A stretch of 45,011 nt of DNA, taken from the NCBI GenBank assembly GCA_016195405.1, contig JACPZP010000023.1, positions 1 through 45,011 of the forward strand, given 5' to 3'. Of this stretch, positions 17,962-26,467 are shown piece after piece; positions within the stretch are counted from its first letter, which is position 1; each line of letters starts with the position of its first letter. Origin of the DNA: Planctomycetota bacterium (GTDB taxonomy: Bacteria; Planctomycetota; Planctomycetia; Gemmatales; Gemmataceae). The translations under genes and the position numbers were made by a program. Under the pieces are notes generated by a model. That model was not told the DNA's origin, did not search any database, and saw nothing but the letters and a program-made list of their open reading frames with translations.

Positions 17962-20034
17962 GTGCCCTCAGTTCGATCTTTTGTAGCAGTCTGCCTGCTT
18001 GGTCTACTCAGCATCGCCGTTCGCGCGGACGAGGGCATGTGGCTCTTCAATCAACCGCCGCGCGAATTGCTGAAGGATCGCTACGGCTTCGACTTGACCG
18101 ACGCCTGGCTCGCCAAGGCGCAGCGCGCTTCGATTCGCTTCAACAACGGCGCCTCCGGCAGCTTCGTATCGCCGGACGGCCTCTGCGTCACCAATCACCA
18201 CGTCGGCGCCGATTCCTTGCAAAAGCTCAGCACCAAGGAAAAGAACTTTTATCAGGATGGCTTCTACGCCAAGTCGCGCGACCAGGAACTCAAATGCCCG
18301 GATCTCGAATTGAACGTGCTCGATTCGATTGAAGAAGTGACCAAGGAGATCCAAGGCGCCGTCGAGGCGAGCATGTCGGCGCAGGAGGCCGACCTTGCCC
18401 GCCGGGCGATCATCGCCAAGCTCACCAAGGAATCGCTGGCGAAGACCGGCCTGCGCAGCGACGTGGTCACGCTCTATAACGGCGGCCAATACCACCTCTA
18501 CCGCTACAAGAAATACACCGACGTTCGTCTGGTCATGGCTCCCGAGCACGCCATCGCATTTTTCGGCGGCGACACCGATAACTTCGAGTATCCACGATAC
18601 GACCTCGACATCTGCTTTTTCCGAGTCTACGAAGACGGCAAGCCCGCCAAGACGCCGAATTACTTTGCCTGGAGCAAGACCGGACCCGCGGAGGGCGACC
18701 TCGTGTTCGTCTCGGGCCATCCGGGGACCACGAATCGCCTGGAGACGTTCGAGCTGCTCCGCCATCGCCGCGACTTCGTGCTGCCTTATACGCTGCGCCT
18801 TCTGCGACATCGCGAGGCCTTGTTGCGTCAATTCGCGGAGAAAGGTCCAACGCAGCAACGTCTGGCGGAAGAGGACCTCTACTCCGTCGCCAACTCACGT
18901 AAAGCTCTCACGGGGCAATATCAAGGCTTGCTCGATCCAGCCATCTTGAAAACCAAGCAGAGCATGGAAGCGCCGCTTCGTGCCACATGGGAAAGGACTG
19001 GCAAAGACCTGGGCGGCAAAACTAATCCGTGGGATCGCATTTCCGCCAGCCTCGAGAACCGCGCGCGCTATGAAACTCTCTATTATCTGCTGGAACGCGG
19101 CGATGCTTTCGATAGCCGGCTATTTCGCATCGCCCGCACTTTAGTTCGCGCCGCGGACGAGCTTCCCAAGGACGACGGCAAACGCCTGCCCGAATTCAAG
19201 AGCGCCGGCCTGGAATCGCTGAAGTTCCAGTTGTTCTCGCCGGCGCCCCTCTCGCGCGAACTGGAGAGAATGAAGCTGGCCGGCTCTCTCTCCTTGGTCG
19301 CGGAAGTTCTGTCCGCCGAGGAGCCAAGAGTTCTGAAGGCTCTAGCGGGTGCGTCACCGGCCAAACGAGCTGCGGCACTCGTCGATGGCAGCAAGCTTAA
19401 CGACGTCTCTGAGCGGCGCCGGCTTTTTGACGGCGGCAAGAAAGCGATCGATGAATCGACCGATCCTATGATTGTTCTTGCCCGGCTAGTAGACGCCGAC
19501 GCCCGCGCGGTGCGCGAAAAATGGGACCAGGACCAGGAAGTCTCCAAGCAGGCGTTCGCCGACATCACCCGCCTGATGTTCGCCCAAAAGGGCAACGACG
19601 TGCCGCCCGACGCCACCTTCACGCTGCGGCTCGCTTACGGCGTCGTCAAAGGCTACGAGGAAGACGGCCGCAAATTGCCGTTCACGACCACGCTGGGCGG
19701 CGCCTTCGAGCGGGCCGAAGAGCTGAACAATCGCGAGCCCTTCAATATGCCGAAACGCTGGCTAGACGGCAGGAGCAAGCTCGATTTGAAGACGCCGTTC
19801 AACTTCGTGTCGACGGCCGACACCATCGGCGGCAATTCGGGCAGCCCGGTGCTCAACCGTCAGGGCGAGTTGGTCGGCATCAACTTCGACCGCAACCGTC
19901 ACGGCCTGGTGCGGAACTTCGTCTACACCGAGGAACAGGCCCGGCACGTATCCGTGCATTCCCGCGCGGTGCTGGAGGCTTTGCGCTCCCTATATGACGC
20001 AAACGAATTGATTCTGGAGTTGACGGGCAAGTAG
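17962..20034 (+). CDS. S46-family dipeptidyl-peptidase (Dpp7/Dpp11 type)
   Basis: 690 residues from the GTG at 17962, chosen because GGAAAGGAG lies upstream, a signal peptide (FVAVCLLGLLSIAVRA-DEG) starts there, and the longer reading frame would cross the terminator at 17865-17892. The S46 motifs are DEGMWLFNQPP, the catalytic TNHHVGA (His79/His80), the conserved GGDTDNFEYPRYDLD segment, and the nucleophile GGNSGSPVLN (Ser626). The enzyme removes dipeptides from peptide N termini in the periplasm. The residue 18 after the nucleophile is Arg644 (in INFDRN); Dpp11-type enzymes have Arg or Ser there and prefer acidic P1 residues, while Dpp7 types have Gly. Confidence 0.92.
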   Translation: MPSVRSFVAVCLLGLLSIAVRADEGMWLFNQPPRELLKDRYGFDLTDAWLAKAQRASIRFNNGASGSFVSPDGLCVTNHHVGADSLQKLSTKEKNFYQDGFYAKSRDQELKCPDLELNVLDSIEEVTKEIQGAVEASMSAQEADLARRAIIAKLTKESLAKTGLRSDVVTLYNGGQYHLYRYKKYTDVRLVMAPEHAIAFFGGDTDNFEYPRYDLDICFFRVYEDGKPAKTPNYFAWSKTGPAEGDLVFVSGHPGTTNRLETFELLRHRRDFVLPYTLRLLRHREALLRQFAEKGPTQQRLAEEDLYSVANSRKALTGQYQGLLDPAILKTKQSMEAPLRATWERTGKDLGGKTNPWDRISASLENRARYETLYYLLERGDAFDSRLFRIARTLVRAADELPKDDGKRLPEFKSAGLESLKFQLFSPAPLSRELERMKLAGSLSLVAEVLSAEEPRVLKALAGASPAKRAAALVDGSKLNDVSERRRLFDGGKKAIDESTDPMIVLARLVDADARAVREKWDQDQEVSKQAFADITRLMFAQKGNDVPPDATFTLRLAYGVVKGYEEDGRKLPFTTTLGGAFERAEELNNREPFNMPKRWLDGRSKLDLKTPFNFVSTADTIGGNSGSPVLNRQGELVGINFDRNRHGLVRNFVYTEEQARHVSVHSRAVLEALRSLYDANELILELTGK

Positions 20035-20053
20035 AGCGTGCGATGCCGCGAGA

Positions 20054-21040
20054 TCACCTGCATATGCGTAAGCCGCCGCCTTTAAGTAGCGATTCCACTT
20101 CCGCGGGCGTGATCCACGCGAAGTCGCCCGGAATGGTGTGTTTGATGGCACTGGCCGCCACGCCCCAGTCAAGGCCCTTCTGAGGATCGCCGTCCAAGAG
20201 ACCGTGAATCAGGCCGGCAGCGAAGGAATCACCGGCGCCGAGGCGATCGACGATTTCCACTTCAAACGTGTTGGTCCGAAGCACCTTCCCTTGGTGAAAT
20301 AAGATCGCGGTCCACGCGTTCTTCCAGACCAGCGGGTTTTCGCGCAAGGTGATGGCGACCGTTTTTACCGGAAACGCGCCCGCCAAGGTCTTGGCGACTT
20401 CTTCGAAGCTTTTGCCTGTGATGCCGAAGACGCGCTCGGCATCCTCTTCCGTTGTGATCAGCACGTCGCAGAGCGGCATAAAGGTGCGCATCCACTTGCC
20501 TGCTTCCGCGGCCGACCAGAGCTTGGCCCGGTAATTGAGATCGATGCTGATTTGCAGACCCGCGGCGCGAGCCGCCGTCAAAGCTTCGCGCGTTGTCTCG
20601 GCGGCGGTGGCGCTAAGGGCCGGGGTGATGCCGGTGACATGAAACCAGCGCGCGCCTGAACAAACTTGCGACCAAGGAATCATGCCAGGCGCGATCGCGG
20701 CAATTGCGGCGCCTTTGCGATCGTAAAGGACGCTGCTGGCTCGGGGCGCCGCGCCGAATTCGAGGAAATAAAGGCCGACGCGATCCGAATCCGTCCACAA
20801 GACGTGTTGGGCATCGACGCCCGCGTCCCGCGCGCGATTGGCGATAAGCCGGCCCAGTGGATTGTCCGTAAGGCGCGAAACCCAAGCCGTCCTGCGTCCC
20901 AGCCTGGCCAGCGCGACCGCCGTGTTCAACTCGGCGCCGCCGATGAAGAGGTCCAGGATGGTCGTCTGCTCCAGCCTCCGGAAATTGGGCGGGCTGAGGC
21001 GAACCATGGCTTCGCCGAAGGTGATGACGTCGTGGGGCAT
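20054..21040 (-). CDS. PfkB-family sugar kinase (2-keto-3-deoxygluconate kinase-like)
   Basis: 328 residues. It opens with DVITFGEAMVRLSPP and has the FIGGAELNTAVALARLG pattern typical of KdgK-like members. It carries the C-terminal PfkB signature DRLGAGDSFAAGLIHGLLDG with the catalytic Asp, and SIDLNYRAKLW in the middle. PfkB kinases phosphorylate sugars or nucleosides with ATP; the nearest visible resemblance is to 2-keto-3-deoxygluconate kinases of the Entner-Doudoroff or pectin pathways, but the substrate cannot be set from sequence alone. Its ATG begins one base after the stop of the ChaN-fusion gene, so translation is coupled. It converges with the S46 peptidase gene. Confidence 0.88.
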   Translation of the reverse strand: MPHDVITFGEAMVRLSPPNFRRLEQTTILDLFIGGAELNTAVALARLGRRTAWVSRLTDNPLGRLIANRARDAGVDAQHVLWTDSDRVGLYFLEFGAAPRASSVLYDRKGAAIAAIAPGMIPWSQVCSGARWFHVTGITPALSATAAETTREALTAARAAGLQISIDLNYRAKLWSAAEAGKWMRTFMPLCDVLITTEEDAERVFGITGKSFEEVAKTLAGAFPVKTVAITLRENPLVWKNAWTAILFHQGKVLRTNTFEVEIVDRLGAGDSFAAGLIHGLLDGDPQKGLDWGVAASAIKHTIPGDFAWITPAEVESLLKGGGLRICR

Positions 21041-21041
21041 A

Positions 21042-22796
21042 CTACTTCACCAAAACCACAAAGTCCGTCAACACCGCGCCCTTCTCCTGGTTGGTTCCTT
21101 CCAGGGCAATGCCGACCGTGAGAGACTTGCCTCCATAGTATCGAGCGGCGCGGTCGGGGATGCCAAAGCCGCGCTCGATATGGCCGCTGCCCGCCAATAC
21201 CACCATGCGGCGTAAGTTGCGTTCCTTCAAGAAGTCCGCGGCCGAGCGGGCCATGTAATCGTCCCACACCGCCATAATCTGGTAGCCGCGTTCCTTCTGC
21301 TCTTCGGTCGCCTTGGCATTACCGTGCATCTTGGCGAGACGCTCGTACCAGTGATCGCGATGTTCCTTGACGTGGATGTCAATGGGACCCAATTCCGACC
21401 GCTCTTCTTCCTTCAGCTTTTCAATAGCTACTTGACGGATGCGCCCGGTCAGTTCTTTGCGGGCGTTGAGGGCAGCCATCGGAATGTCGTTGCGGCGGCA
21501 GAATTCAATGATGGGCCGGTAAAGCGACCAGTCATAGCCCCAGCGCGCTTGATATTCGCTTTCCTTCAAGAATTCATCTTCCTTGTTTTCGTTCTTGCCG
21601 TAGCGGTCAAGCGCTTTTTGGAAGGGACGCTGGAACATTTCCATGCCGACGCCGAGCCGATCGTCCTGCGCGTAGAGGCCTTTGATGATTTGCAGTTGCG
21701 CGCGGTGATGCGGCTCGCTGTCGTGGGTTTCGCCGACGCACACGAAGTCGGCCTCAAGGAGCTTGTCGATCATGACGCCGAAGGGAATGATTTCCTTGGT
21801 CTTGGCGTCAAGCACCTGCACGTTGAGCGGCCCTTCGGCGCGGTCGCGGAGCTTGGAGAGAGCTGCGGCGTTGGCGGCATCGTAGACGAAGAGCCGCGGC
21901 CCACGCACAACGATGTCAAAGACGCGTCCTGTGTCCTGCTGCAGCGATTTGATTGCCTGACCCAGAGCCCCGGCATGGTCGGTGTCCTTACACGCATAAA
22001 TGGTCGTAGTTCCTTCAGGACTCGTCACCGTGCGGTCGCCGCGATAGCCCTGAGCGAGCTTGAGCGAATCATCGCGCGTTTTCGGGTTTTTGGCGAGTTG
22101 TTGAAAAAGTGCGAAAGCGCCCTGCGATTCACCCTTGCCCAAGTTGATGCTGGGCACGCTCGCGAGATTGAGAATCGGCCCGGTGGTGCGCGGCGGAAAG
22201 CGATAAGCGCCGTTGACGCTCGCCCAGCCGCCCTTGTCCTTGAGCGACTTGACGTAACGGGCGCCTTGGGCGTAGAGAAACGCGTTCTGAAAATTCTTGG
22301 CCTTTTCCAAGGGCACGTCGAGCATGGCCGCCGCTTTGGGCTGTTCTTTCTTCAGAACCTCGATCATGGTGAACGTCGCGTCGCCTTCGATCAAGGCCGC
22401 GAGGGCCAGATCGGCGTCTCCCTTGTAATGTTCTTTGTCCAGGGCGGCTTTGAGCTTGGTCAGGTCGAAGTGCTGGTCTTGCATGGCGTGCACCATCTCG
22501 TGAATCAGCACGCCCTTCTGGTAGTTGTCGGCCAGATCGTCGTAGAGAAAGAGGGTCTTGCTTTTCGGATCGTAGTAGCCCTGCCTCTCCTTGGGATTGC
22601 CGGCCTCGCGCGGAATGATCTTCGCTTGCACCGGCGCCTTGAATTGCAAGCCGCGGACGGCGGCGATCTCCTTTTCCAGATCGCGAAGCTTGGCGTCGAG
22701 CTTTTCTTGCGGTGTTTGGCCGAGGAGTGATGATGTGAGCGCGAAGCCAAGGAGGACAGAGATTCCCCCTAGGCGAATCGTGATCGGTTTGGACAT
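21042..22796 (-). CDS. Exported metalloprotease-like / ChaN-domain fusion protein
   Basis: 584 residues with a signal peptide (ISVLLGFALTSSLLG). The N-terminal part (about 30-330) carries a zinc-protease-like site: HEMVHAMQDQH (His99, Glu100, His103) and a downstream LIEGDATFTM (Glu137 as possible third ligand). The C-terminal part (about 340-584) is a ChaN/DUF399 (Tiki-superfamily) domain: FVCVGETHDSEPHHRAQL (His358), VGMEMFQRPF, and a final LAGSGHIERGFGIP. ChaN domains have been linked to heme/iron uptake; related TIKI proteins are metalloproteases. Joining both in one exported chain is unusual. The sugar kinase gene begins one base after its stop. It may act on an envelope protein or a metal complex. 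Confidence 0.82.
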   Translation of the reverse strand: MSKPITIRLGGISVLLGFALTSSLLGQTPQEKLDAKLRDLEKEIAAVRGLQFKAPVQAKIIPREAGNPKERQGYYDPKSKTLFLYDDLADNYQKGVLIHEMVHAMQDQHFDLTKLKAALDKEHYKGDADLALAALIEGDATFTMIEVLKKEQPKAAAMLDVPLEKAKNFQNAFLYAQGARYVKSLKDKGGWASVNGAYRFPPRTTGPILNLASVPSINLGKGESQGAFALFQQLAKNPKTRDDSLKLAQGYRGDRTVTSPEGTTTIYACKDTDHAGALGQAIKSLQQDTGRVFDIVVRGPRLFVYDAANAAALSKLRDRAEGPLNVQVLDAKTKEIIPFGVMIDKLLEADFVCVGETHDSEPHHRAQLQIIKGLYAQDDRLGVGMEMFQRPFQKALDRYGKNENKEDEFLKESEYQARWGYDWSLYRPIIEFCRRNDIPMAALNARKELTGRIRQVAIEKLKEEERSELGPIDIHVKEHRDHWYERLAKMHGNAKATEEQKERGYQIMAVWDDYMARSAADFLKERNLRRMVVLAGSGHIERGFGIPDRAARYYGGKSLTVGIALEGTNQEKGAVLTDFVVLVK

Positions 22797-22836
22797 GGGG
22801 ATTACTCGGAGAGTTATTTGTTTTCAGCGGACACGT

Positions 22837-22904
22837 TGTGGCGGCAAGTTTTCAACTTGCCCGTCCGACCGGTCGAATCGGCAAGTTGGAAACTTGCCGC
22901 CACA
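22837..22904. repeat. Inverted repeat of the TGTGGCGGCAAG type
   Basis: 25-base arms at 22837-22861 and 22880-22904 (TGTGGCGGCAAGTTTTCAAC and its reverse complement, one mismatch) flank an 18-base spacer. It lies between two minus-strand genes, next to the 3' end of the helical protein gene. Terminator or dispersed repeat function is possible. Confidence 0.65.
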
Positions 22905-22911
22905 GCCGGTC

Positions 22912-23394
22912 TTAAGTCGTTCCCGCGTTCTTCTCTTTCGCCGCCGCGTTTTGGTGTGCTGCTTCGGCGATTGGGCCCAGGATATGGACGAGATGGCCGA
23001 GTTGGCCCATGCGCATGCCGTAGCGGTCGAGGAACTCTTGCAGGGCGAAGTCGGAGTCGTAGCCCTCCTCGCCTTCGCGGGTGACTTCCTCCGCCATGCC
23101 GGCCAGCATGTGGACGTATATGCGCTCCAGGATCGGGTAGGCCTCTTGGCAGTTCTGCGGAAGCTGCGGCAAGTCCTTTTCCCAGCGGCCCAGAATGTTG
23201 CGCCAGCGCGCCGTCGCGTCCGCCGCCATGGCTCGGGCATGGGCGAGTTGCTGGTTCTGAACTTCCAGTATTTGCGTGTAATACTCGCGCTGCATGTCGC
23301 GAATCTGCCGCAAGAGCTCCGTCGGCGATTCCGGAGTGGGCGGAGCGAGGGGCGGCGGGGCGGTTTGGGCGGTCATGTCGAATTGAAACTGCAT
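22912..23394 (-). CDS. Helical protein of unknown function
   Basis: 160 residues, no signal peptide. A Pro-rich N terminus (TAQTAPPPLAPPTPESP) leads into long charged helices (LLRQIRDMQREYYTQILEVQ, RWRNILGRWEKDLPQ, YPILERIYVHMLAGM) and an acidic region (GEEGYDSDFALQEFLDRYG). No known motif was recognised. It lies downstream of glgC on the same strand, separated by 109 bases that hold an inverted repeat, so cotranscription is uncertain. The reading frame has codon use like its neighbours and no competing frame is better. Confidence 0.6.
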   Translation of the reverse strand: MQFQFDMTAQTAPPPLAPPTPESPTELLRQIRDMQREYYTQILEVQNQQLAHARAMAADATARWRNILGRWEKDLPQLPQNCQEAYPILERIYVHMLAGMAEEVTREGEEGYDSDFALQEFLDRYGMRMGQLGHLVHILGPIAEAAHQNAAAKEKNAGTT

Positions 23395-23418
23395 CGTAGC
23401 CTCGGCGGGATGATTACT

Positions 23419-23492
23419 GTAGGTCCGGCGAGCCGAGCCGGACCAATTCGTCGCGTGCCCGGCTCCTGTGCCGCTCGGCTCGCGGCACCTAC
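23419..23492. repeat. Inverted repeat with GTAGGT ends
   Basis: Arms at 23419-23443 and 23468-23492 read GTAGGTCCGGCGAGCCGAGC and its imperfect reverse complement. The left arm is also a hairpin by itself (GGTCCGGC, 7-base loop, GCCGGACC) and recurs at 24808-24833. It lies between glgC and the helical protein gene. Confidence 0.65.
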
Positions 23493-23503
23493 TTTAGGAT
23501 ACC

Positions 23504-24793
23504 TCAAATTACGGCGCCGTCCACCACGACCGCGCCTTTGGGAATCACCACAATCCCATCGCGTATCACGAAGTTCTTTCCCTCTCCGTCCTTGACATGG
23601 TCCTGATTGACGATCCGGCAATTTGCGCCAATGCGGCTATCCTTATCGACGATGGCGTTGTCGATCACCGTGCCGTCGCCGATGCCGAAGCTGGGCAAGC
23701 CGCTGCGGTGGTTCTCCTCGAGTTCCTCCGGCGCCACGTACCGGTCGGCGCCAATGATGACGCTGTTTTTCAGCGTGACGTTGCAGCCGATTTGCGTGCG
23801 GATGCCGACCACGCAGCGCGTGATGGTGGTGCCGGCGCCAATGACGCAGCCGTCGGAAACTAGGCAATGGTCGAGCCGGGCGGCGTTGATGCGCGACGCG
23901 GGCAAGTAGCGCATGCGCGTGTAGATGACGCCTTCGAGCGCGTGGAAGTCGAAGGGCGGATTGTCGGCGGTGAGGGCGAGATTGGCCTCGTGATACGACT
24001 TGATCGTGCCGACGTCCTCCCAATAGCCGTCAAACACATGCGCCTGCACGCGATGGCTGTGGATGCTGCGCGGGAAGATTTCTTTGCCGAAGTCGGTGGC
24101 TAAGGGCGGCTGGTTGAGCAGATGAAAAAGCGCATCGCGCGTGAACAGGTAGATCCCCATGCTGGCGAGGTAGTGCCGGCCGTTCGCGTGGATGCCGCGC
24201 TGATTTAGGAACGCATCCGGCATCGCCAGGGGCTTGAGCTGCTCGGGCGTTTGCGGCTTTTCGACGAAGCCAACGACGCGGCCGGAGTCGTCGAGGCGGG
24301 TGATGCCGAAGTGGGCGGCGCTTTCGGCCGTCACCGGCAAGACCGCAATAGTCACGTCCGCCTTGTTCTGGCGATGCGTTTTGAGTAAGTGGCTGAAATC
24401 CATGCGGTAAAGCTGGTCGCCGGAGAGAATCAGCACGTCCTGGCAACGGTCCTCATGCACGTAGCGGATGTTCTGGCGGACGGCGTCGGCGGTCCCTTGA
24501 TACCAGTCGGAGCCTTCGTTGGTCTGCTGGGCGGCCAGCACCTCGACGAAACCGCGGCTAAACGGATCGAACTTGTACGTGTTGCCGATATGCCGGTGCA
24601 AGCTGACCGACAGGAATTGGGTCAAAACGAAGATGCGGTTGCAGCCGCTGTTGATGCAGTTGCTGATCGGGATGTCGATGAGCCGATACTTGCCCGCGAT
24701 AGGGACAGCCGGCTTGCTGCGCAGCATGGTCAAGGGATAAAGCCGCGTGCCGCGACCGCCGCCGAGGATTAAGCTCAATACTTCTTGCAGCAT
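23504..24793 (-). CDS. glgC: Glucose-1-phosphate adenylyltransferase
   Basis: 429 residues. The GlgC family is clear from the nucleotide loop LSLILGGGRGTRLYPLTMLR, KPAVPIAGKYRLIDIPISNC, GTADAVRQNI, the catalytic LSGDQLYRMDF, FVEKPQTPEQ, YWEDVGTIKSYHEANLAL and C-terminal left-handed beta-helix hexapeptides (DGCVIGAGTTITRCVVGIRT). It makes ADP-glucose from ATP and glucose-1-phosphate, the first committed step of glycogen synthesis, and is usually set by allosteric effectors. No other glycogen gene lies nearby. The arginine-rich N-terminal regulatory region is conventional. Confidence 0.97.
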   Translation of the reverse strand: MLQEVLSLILGGGRGTRLYPLTMLRSKPAVPIAGKYRLIDIPISNCINSGCNRIFVLTQFLSVSLHRHIGNTYKFDPFSRGFVEVLAAQQTNEGSDWYQGTADAVRQNIRYVHEDRCQDVLILSGDQLYRMDFSHLLKTHRQNKADVTIAVLPVTAESAAHFGITRLDDSGRVVGFVEKPQTPEQLKPLAMPDAFLNQRGIHANGRHYLASMGIYLFTRDALFHLLNQPPLATDFGKEIFPRSIHSHRVQAHVFDGYWEDVGTIKSYHEANLALTADNPPFDFHALEGVIYTRMRYLPASRINAARLDHCLVSDGCVIGAGTTITRCVVGIRTQIGCNVTLKNSVIIGADRYVAPEELEENHRSGLPSFGIGDGTVIDNAIVDKDSRIGANCRIVNQDHVKDGEGKNFVIRDGIVVIPKGAVVVDGAVI

Positions 24794-24807
24794 GAATGGG
24801 CCCCGCC

Positions 24808-24833
24808 GTAGGTCCGGCGAGCCGAGCCGGACC
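24808..24833. repeat. Single copy of the GTAGGTCCGGCGAGCC hairpin repeat
   Basis: Its 26 bases are identical to 23419-23444 on the other side of glgC. The unit is a hairpin with 8-base arms (GGTCCGGC / GCCGGACC). The two copies flank glgC as direct repeats. Confidence 0.7.
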
Positions 24834-25031
24834 CATTCGCCAACTCGCCGTTTCTACCTCAAACATGCTAATGGATGTACGCGTGGGAGAAAACGAAAAT
24901 CGCGGTTATCCTTGGAGGAAGCGTCCCTCGCGCCTAGCAGGACATTGCTTCATAGGCCGCTGAAACCATTTTCTGGACCTAAAGCCTTTTAGCCGTGAGA
25001 TTTAGCGAAATAGTTTCAACGTGGCGCTGGG

Positions 25032-25145
25032 ACAGCTACCATCCGGCACAGTGCTGAAACCATCGGGCATATCGTTGAAACCATCAGGCATATCGTTGAA
25101 ACCATCGGGCGTATCGCTGAAGGAATCGGGTATGTCGGCGAAGTG
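25032..25145. repeat. 21-base tandem repeat (about five units)
   Basis: The unit GCTGAAACCATCGGGCATAT plus C recurs with few changes at 25053, 25074, 25095 and 25116, with degenerate partial units on either side. On the minus strand the repeats are open and would read as a 7-residue PDGFNDM motif inside a 25002-25310 frame. That frame overlaps the SIS gene and has no clear ribosome-binding site, so it is not called as a gene. The rest of the 24834-25236 gap shows nothing else clear. Confidence 0.75.
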
Positions 25146-25213
25146 CCCGGAGGCGCTATCATGCGACACTGCCAACGCTTGAAGCAAGCGGCTACTGTAC
25201 CGCAGTCGAAGCC

Positions 25214-25238
25214 CAAAAATGGTCCTGACACCTTTTTT
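25214..25238. terminator. A/T-flanked palindromic element at the 3' end of the SIS gene
   Basis: On the minus strand, directly at the SIS stop codon, the sequence reads AAAAAGGTGTCAGGACCATT then TTT, an A-run, a small GGT/ACC dyad and a T-run. It can work as a weak terminator. The GGTGTCAGGACC core resembles elements I associate with REP-type transposase (RAYT) remnants; that link is a recollection and not shown here. Confidence 0.4.
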
Positions 25239-26031
25239 AACCTTGACGGGAATATAAGGGCCCCACGCTCCGGGCGTACTGAGCGTAGAAATACTCCAGT
25301 TGCTCCTCAACCGAGCGGCTGCCGGCGAACTGATGGCTGGGAAGAAAAACGGGCTCGATGCCGCGGTCCATGAGCCGTTGGGCCACCTCGCAGCGAAGCA
25401 TGTTCATGAGCATGGCGCCGCCAACCGTGCTGAATGGGCCGGTCTTGTTCTTGCAACCCTCGATGGCCAGAATCGAATCGCCAACCGGCGCGCCGTTGTC
25501 GAGGAGGACATCAACCACGTCGTTGAGCTTTTTGCCGGACGGGTGCGCGGGCTTGGCCGCCTCGCAGTGTTGGGCGCTGACAACGCCGATGACCTTGAGC
25601 GCGCGTTTGCGAGCGCCTTCCGCCATCTCGACGATGACTTCACGGATGCCGCTCGTGGAGATGACGATCATCACGTCGTGGGGGCCAAAGGCAAAGTTAC
25701 GCAGAATCTGTTCGGCATAGCCGAGCGTTTTCTCCAAGTGCAAGCTTTGCCGGAGGCCGTTGGGCCCTACGATCGCGTTGTGGTACGTTAGTCCCAACTC
25801 AACGATGGTGTGCCAACCGACGAAACAGCCCTGGCGCGGCGTCATTTCCTCGCAGAGCATACGCGAATGGCCGCAGCCGAAGAGGTGAACGAGGCCGTCA
25901 CGGGCGATGGCCTCGGTGCAAAGCGCGGCGGCGCGATCGAGGGCGTCACGCTGATTGTCTAGGAGACACTGAAGGCGACTCATCGCCTCTTGGTGATATC
26001 GCGACGCGGCGGTAAGGGACGAGGTTGGCAT
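25237..26031 (-). CDS. SIS-domain protein (UPF0309-like sugar-phosphate isomerase family)
   Basis: 264 residues from the ATG at 26031; the longer frame to 26283 would overlap the divergent small gene. The N-terminal helical part precedes a SIS (sugar isomerase) fold: GLVHLFGCGHSRMLCEEMT, VMIVISTSGIREVIVEMAEG and the late GGAMLMNMLRCEVAQRL helix. SIS proteins bind phosphosugars as isomerases, deaminases or regulators; the closest pattern I recognise is the UPF0309 group. The HPSGKKLNDVVDVLLDNGAP segment is typical of it. Substrate unknown. It is transcribed divergently from the 87-residue conserved protein and ends at a small palindrome. Confidence 0.82.
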   Translation of the reverse strand: MPTSSLTAASRYHQEAMSRLQCLLDNQRDALDRAAALCTEAIARDGLVHLFGCGHSRMLCEEMTPRQGCFVGWHTIVELGLTYHNAIVGPNGLRQSLHLEKTLGYAEQILRNFAFGPHDVMIVISTSGIREVIVEMAEGARKRALKVIGVVSAQHCEAAKPAHPSGKKLNDVVDVLLDNGAPVGDSILAIEGCKNKTGPFSTVGGAMLMNMLRCEVAQRLMDRGIEPVFLPSHQFAGSRSVEEQLEYFYAQYARSVGPLYSRQG

Positions 26032-26163
26032 AGCTAAAATCGCATAAGATGACGGAATCCCCGCTTGCGGGTTAGCGAGACCTTTTTCTATTACGACGCA
26101 CGAACGGATTCCGCGTGCGCGAAACGCAAGCGGTGTTTGATGAAAACTTAGGAATTCCGTGTC

Positions 26164-26427
26164 ATGTTGGAAGATTTCCTGAACCACGAAGTCGTGCTCG
26201 ATCTGCGCAGCCCCTACGTTTGCCTTGGAAAGCTGGCGGCGATCCACGAGGTTTACTTCGAGCTGCGCGACGCCGATCTTCACGATTTGCGCGACAGCAA
26301 AACCTCACGCGAGGATTACGTGGCGGCGGCACAGGCGACGGGGATCAAGCGCAATCGCGAGCGCGTCTTGGTTCGTCGTGATGAGGTCGTCGCAATCGCG
26401 AAGCTCGCCGAAGTTGTAGACCAATAA
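26164..26427 (+). CDS. Small conserved protein of unknown function
   Basis: 87 residues. A beta-rich start, LNHEVVLDLRSPYVCLGKLA, is followed by YFELRDADLHDLRD and a short C-terminal helical part ending in NRERVLVRRDEVVAIAKLAEV. The layout (small barrel with 'VVLD..SP.V.LG' and a 'R..VLV...EV..I..L' end) resembles short Sm/YgbD-like or 'DUF' barrels, but no family was confirmed. AGGA lies 11 bases before the ATG. It is the only plus-strand gene in this stretch. Codon pattern and lack of a better competing frame support it. Confidence 0.62.
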   Translation: MLEDFLNHEVVLDLRSPYVCLGKLAAIHEVYFELRDADLHDLRDSKTSREDYVAAAQATGIKRNRERVLVRRDEVVAIAKLAEVVDQ

Positions 26428-26467
26428 GGTGCCAGAGACTCCACGGCACCCCACAGATTCGCTCCGC

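Noticed and set aside
21324..22730. Long plus-strand frame of 468 codons opposite the ChaN fusion gene
   Set aside because: It is the shadow of a high-GC minus-strand gene with clear domains; no motif or ribosome-binding site supports it.
25002..25310. Minus-strand frame of about 102 codons with PDGFNDM-type repeats
   Set aside because: It overlaps the SIS gene end, has no ribosome-binding site, and its content follows from the 21-base DNA repeat; kept as a repeat feature only.
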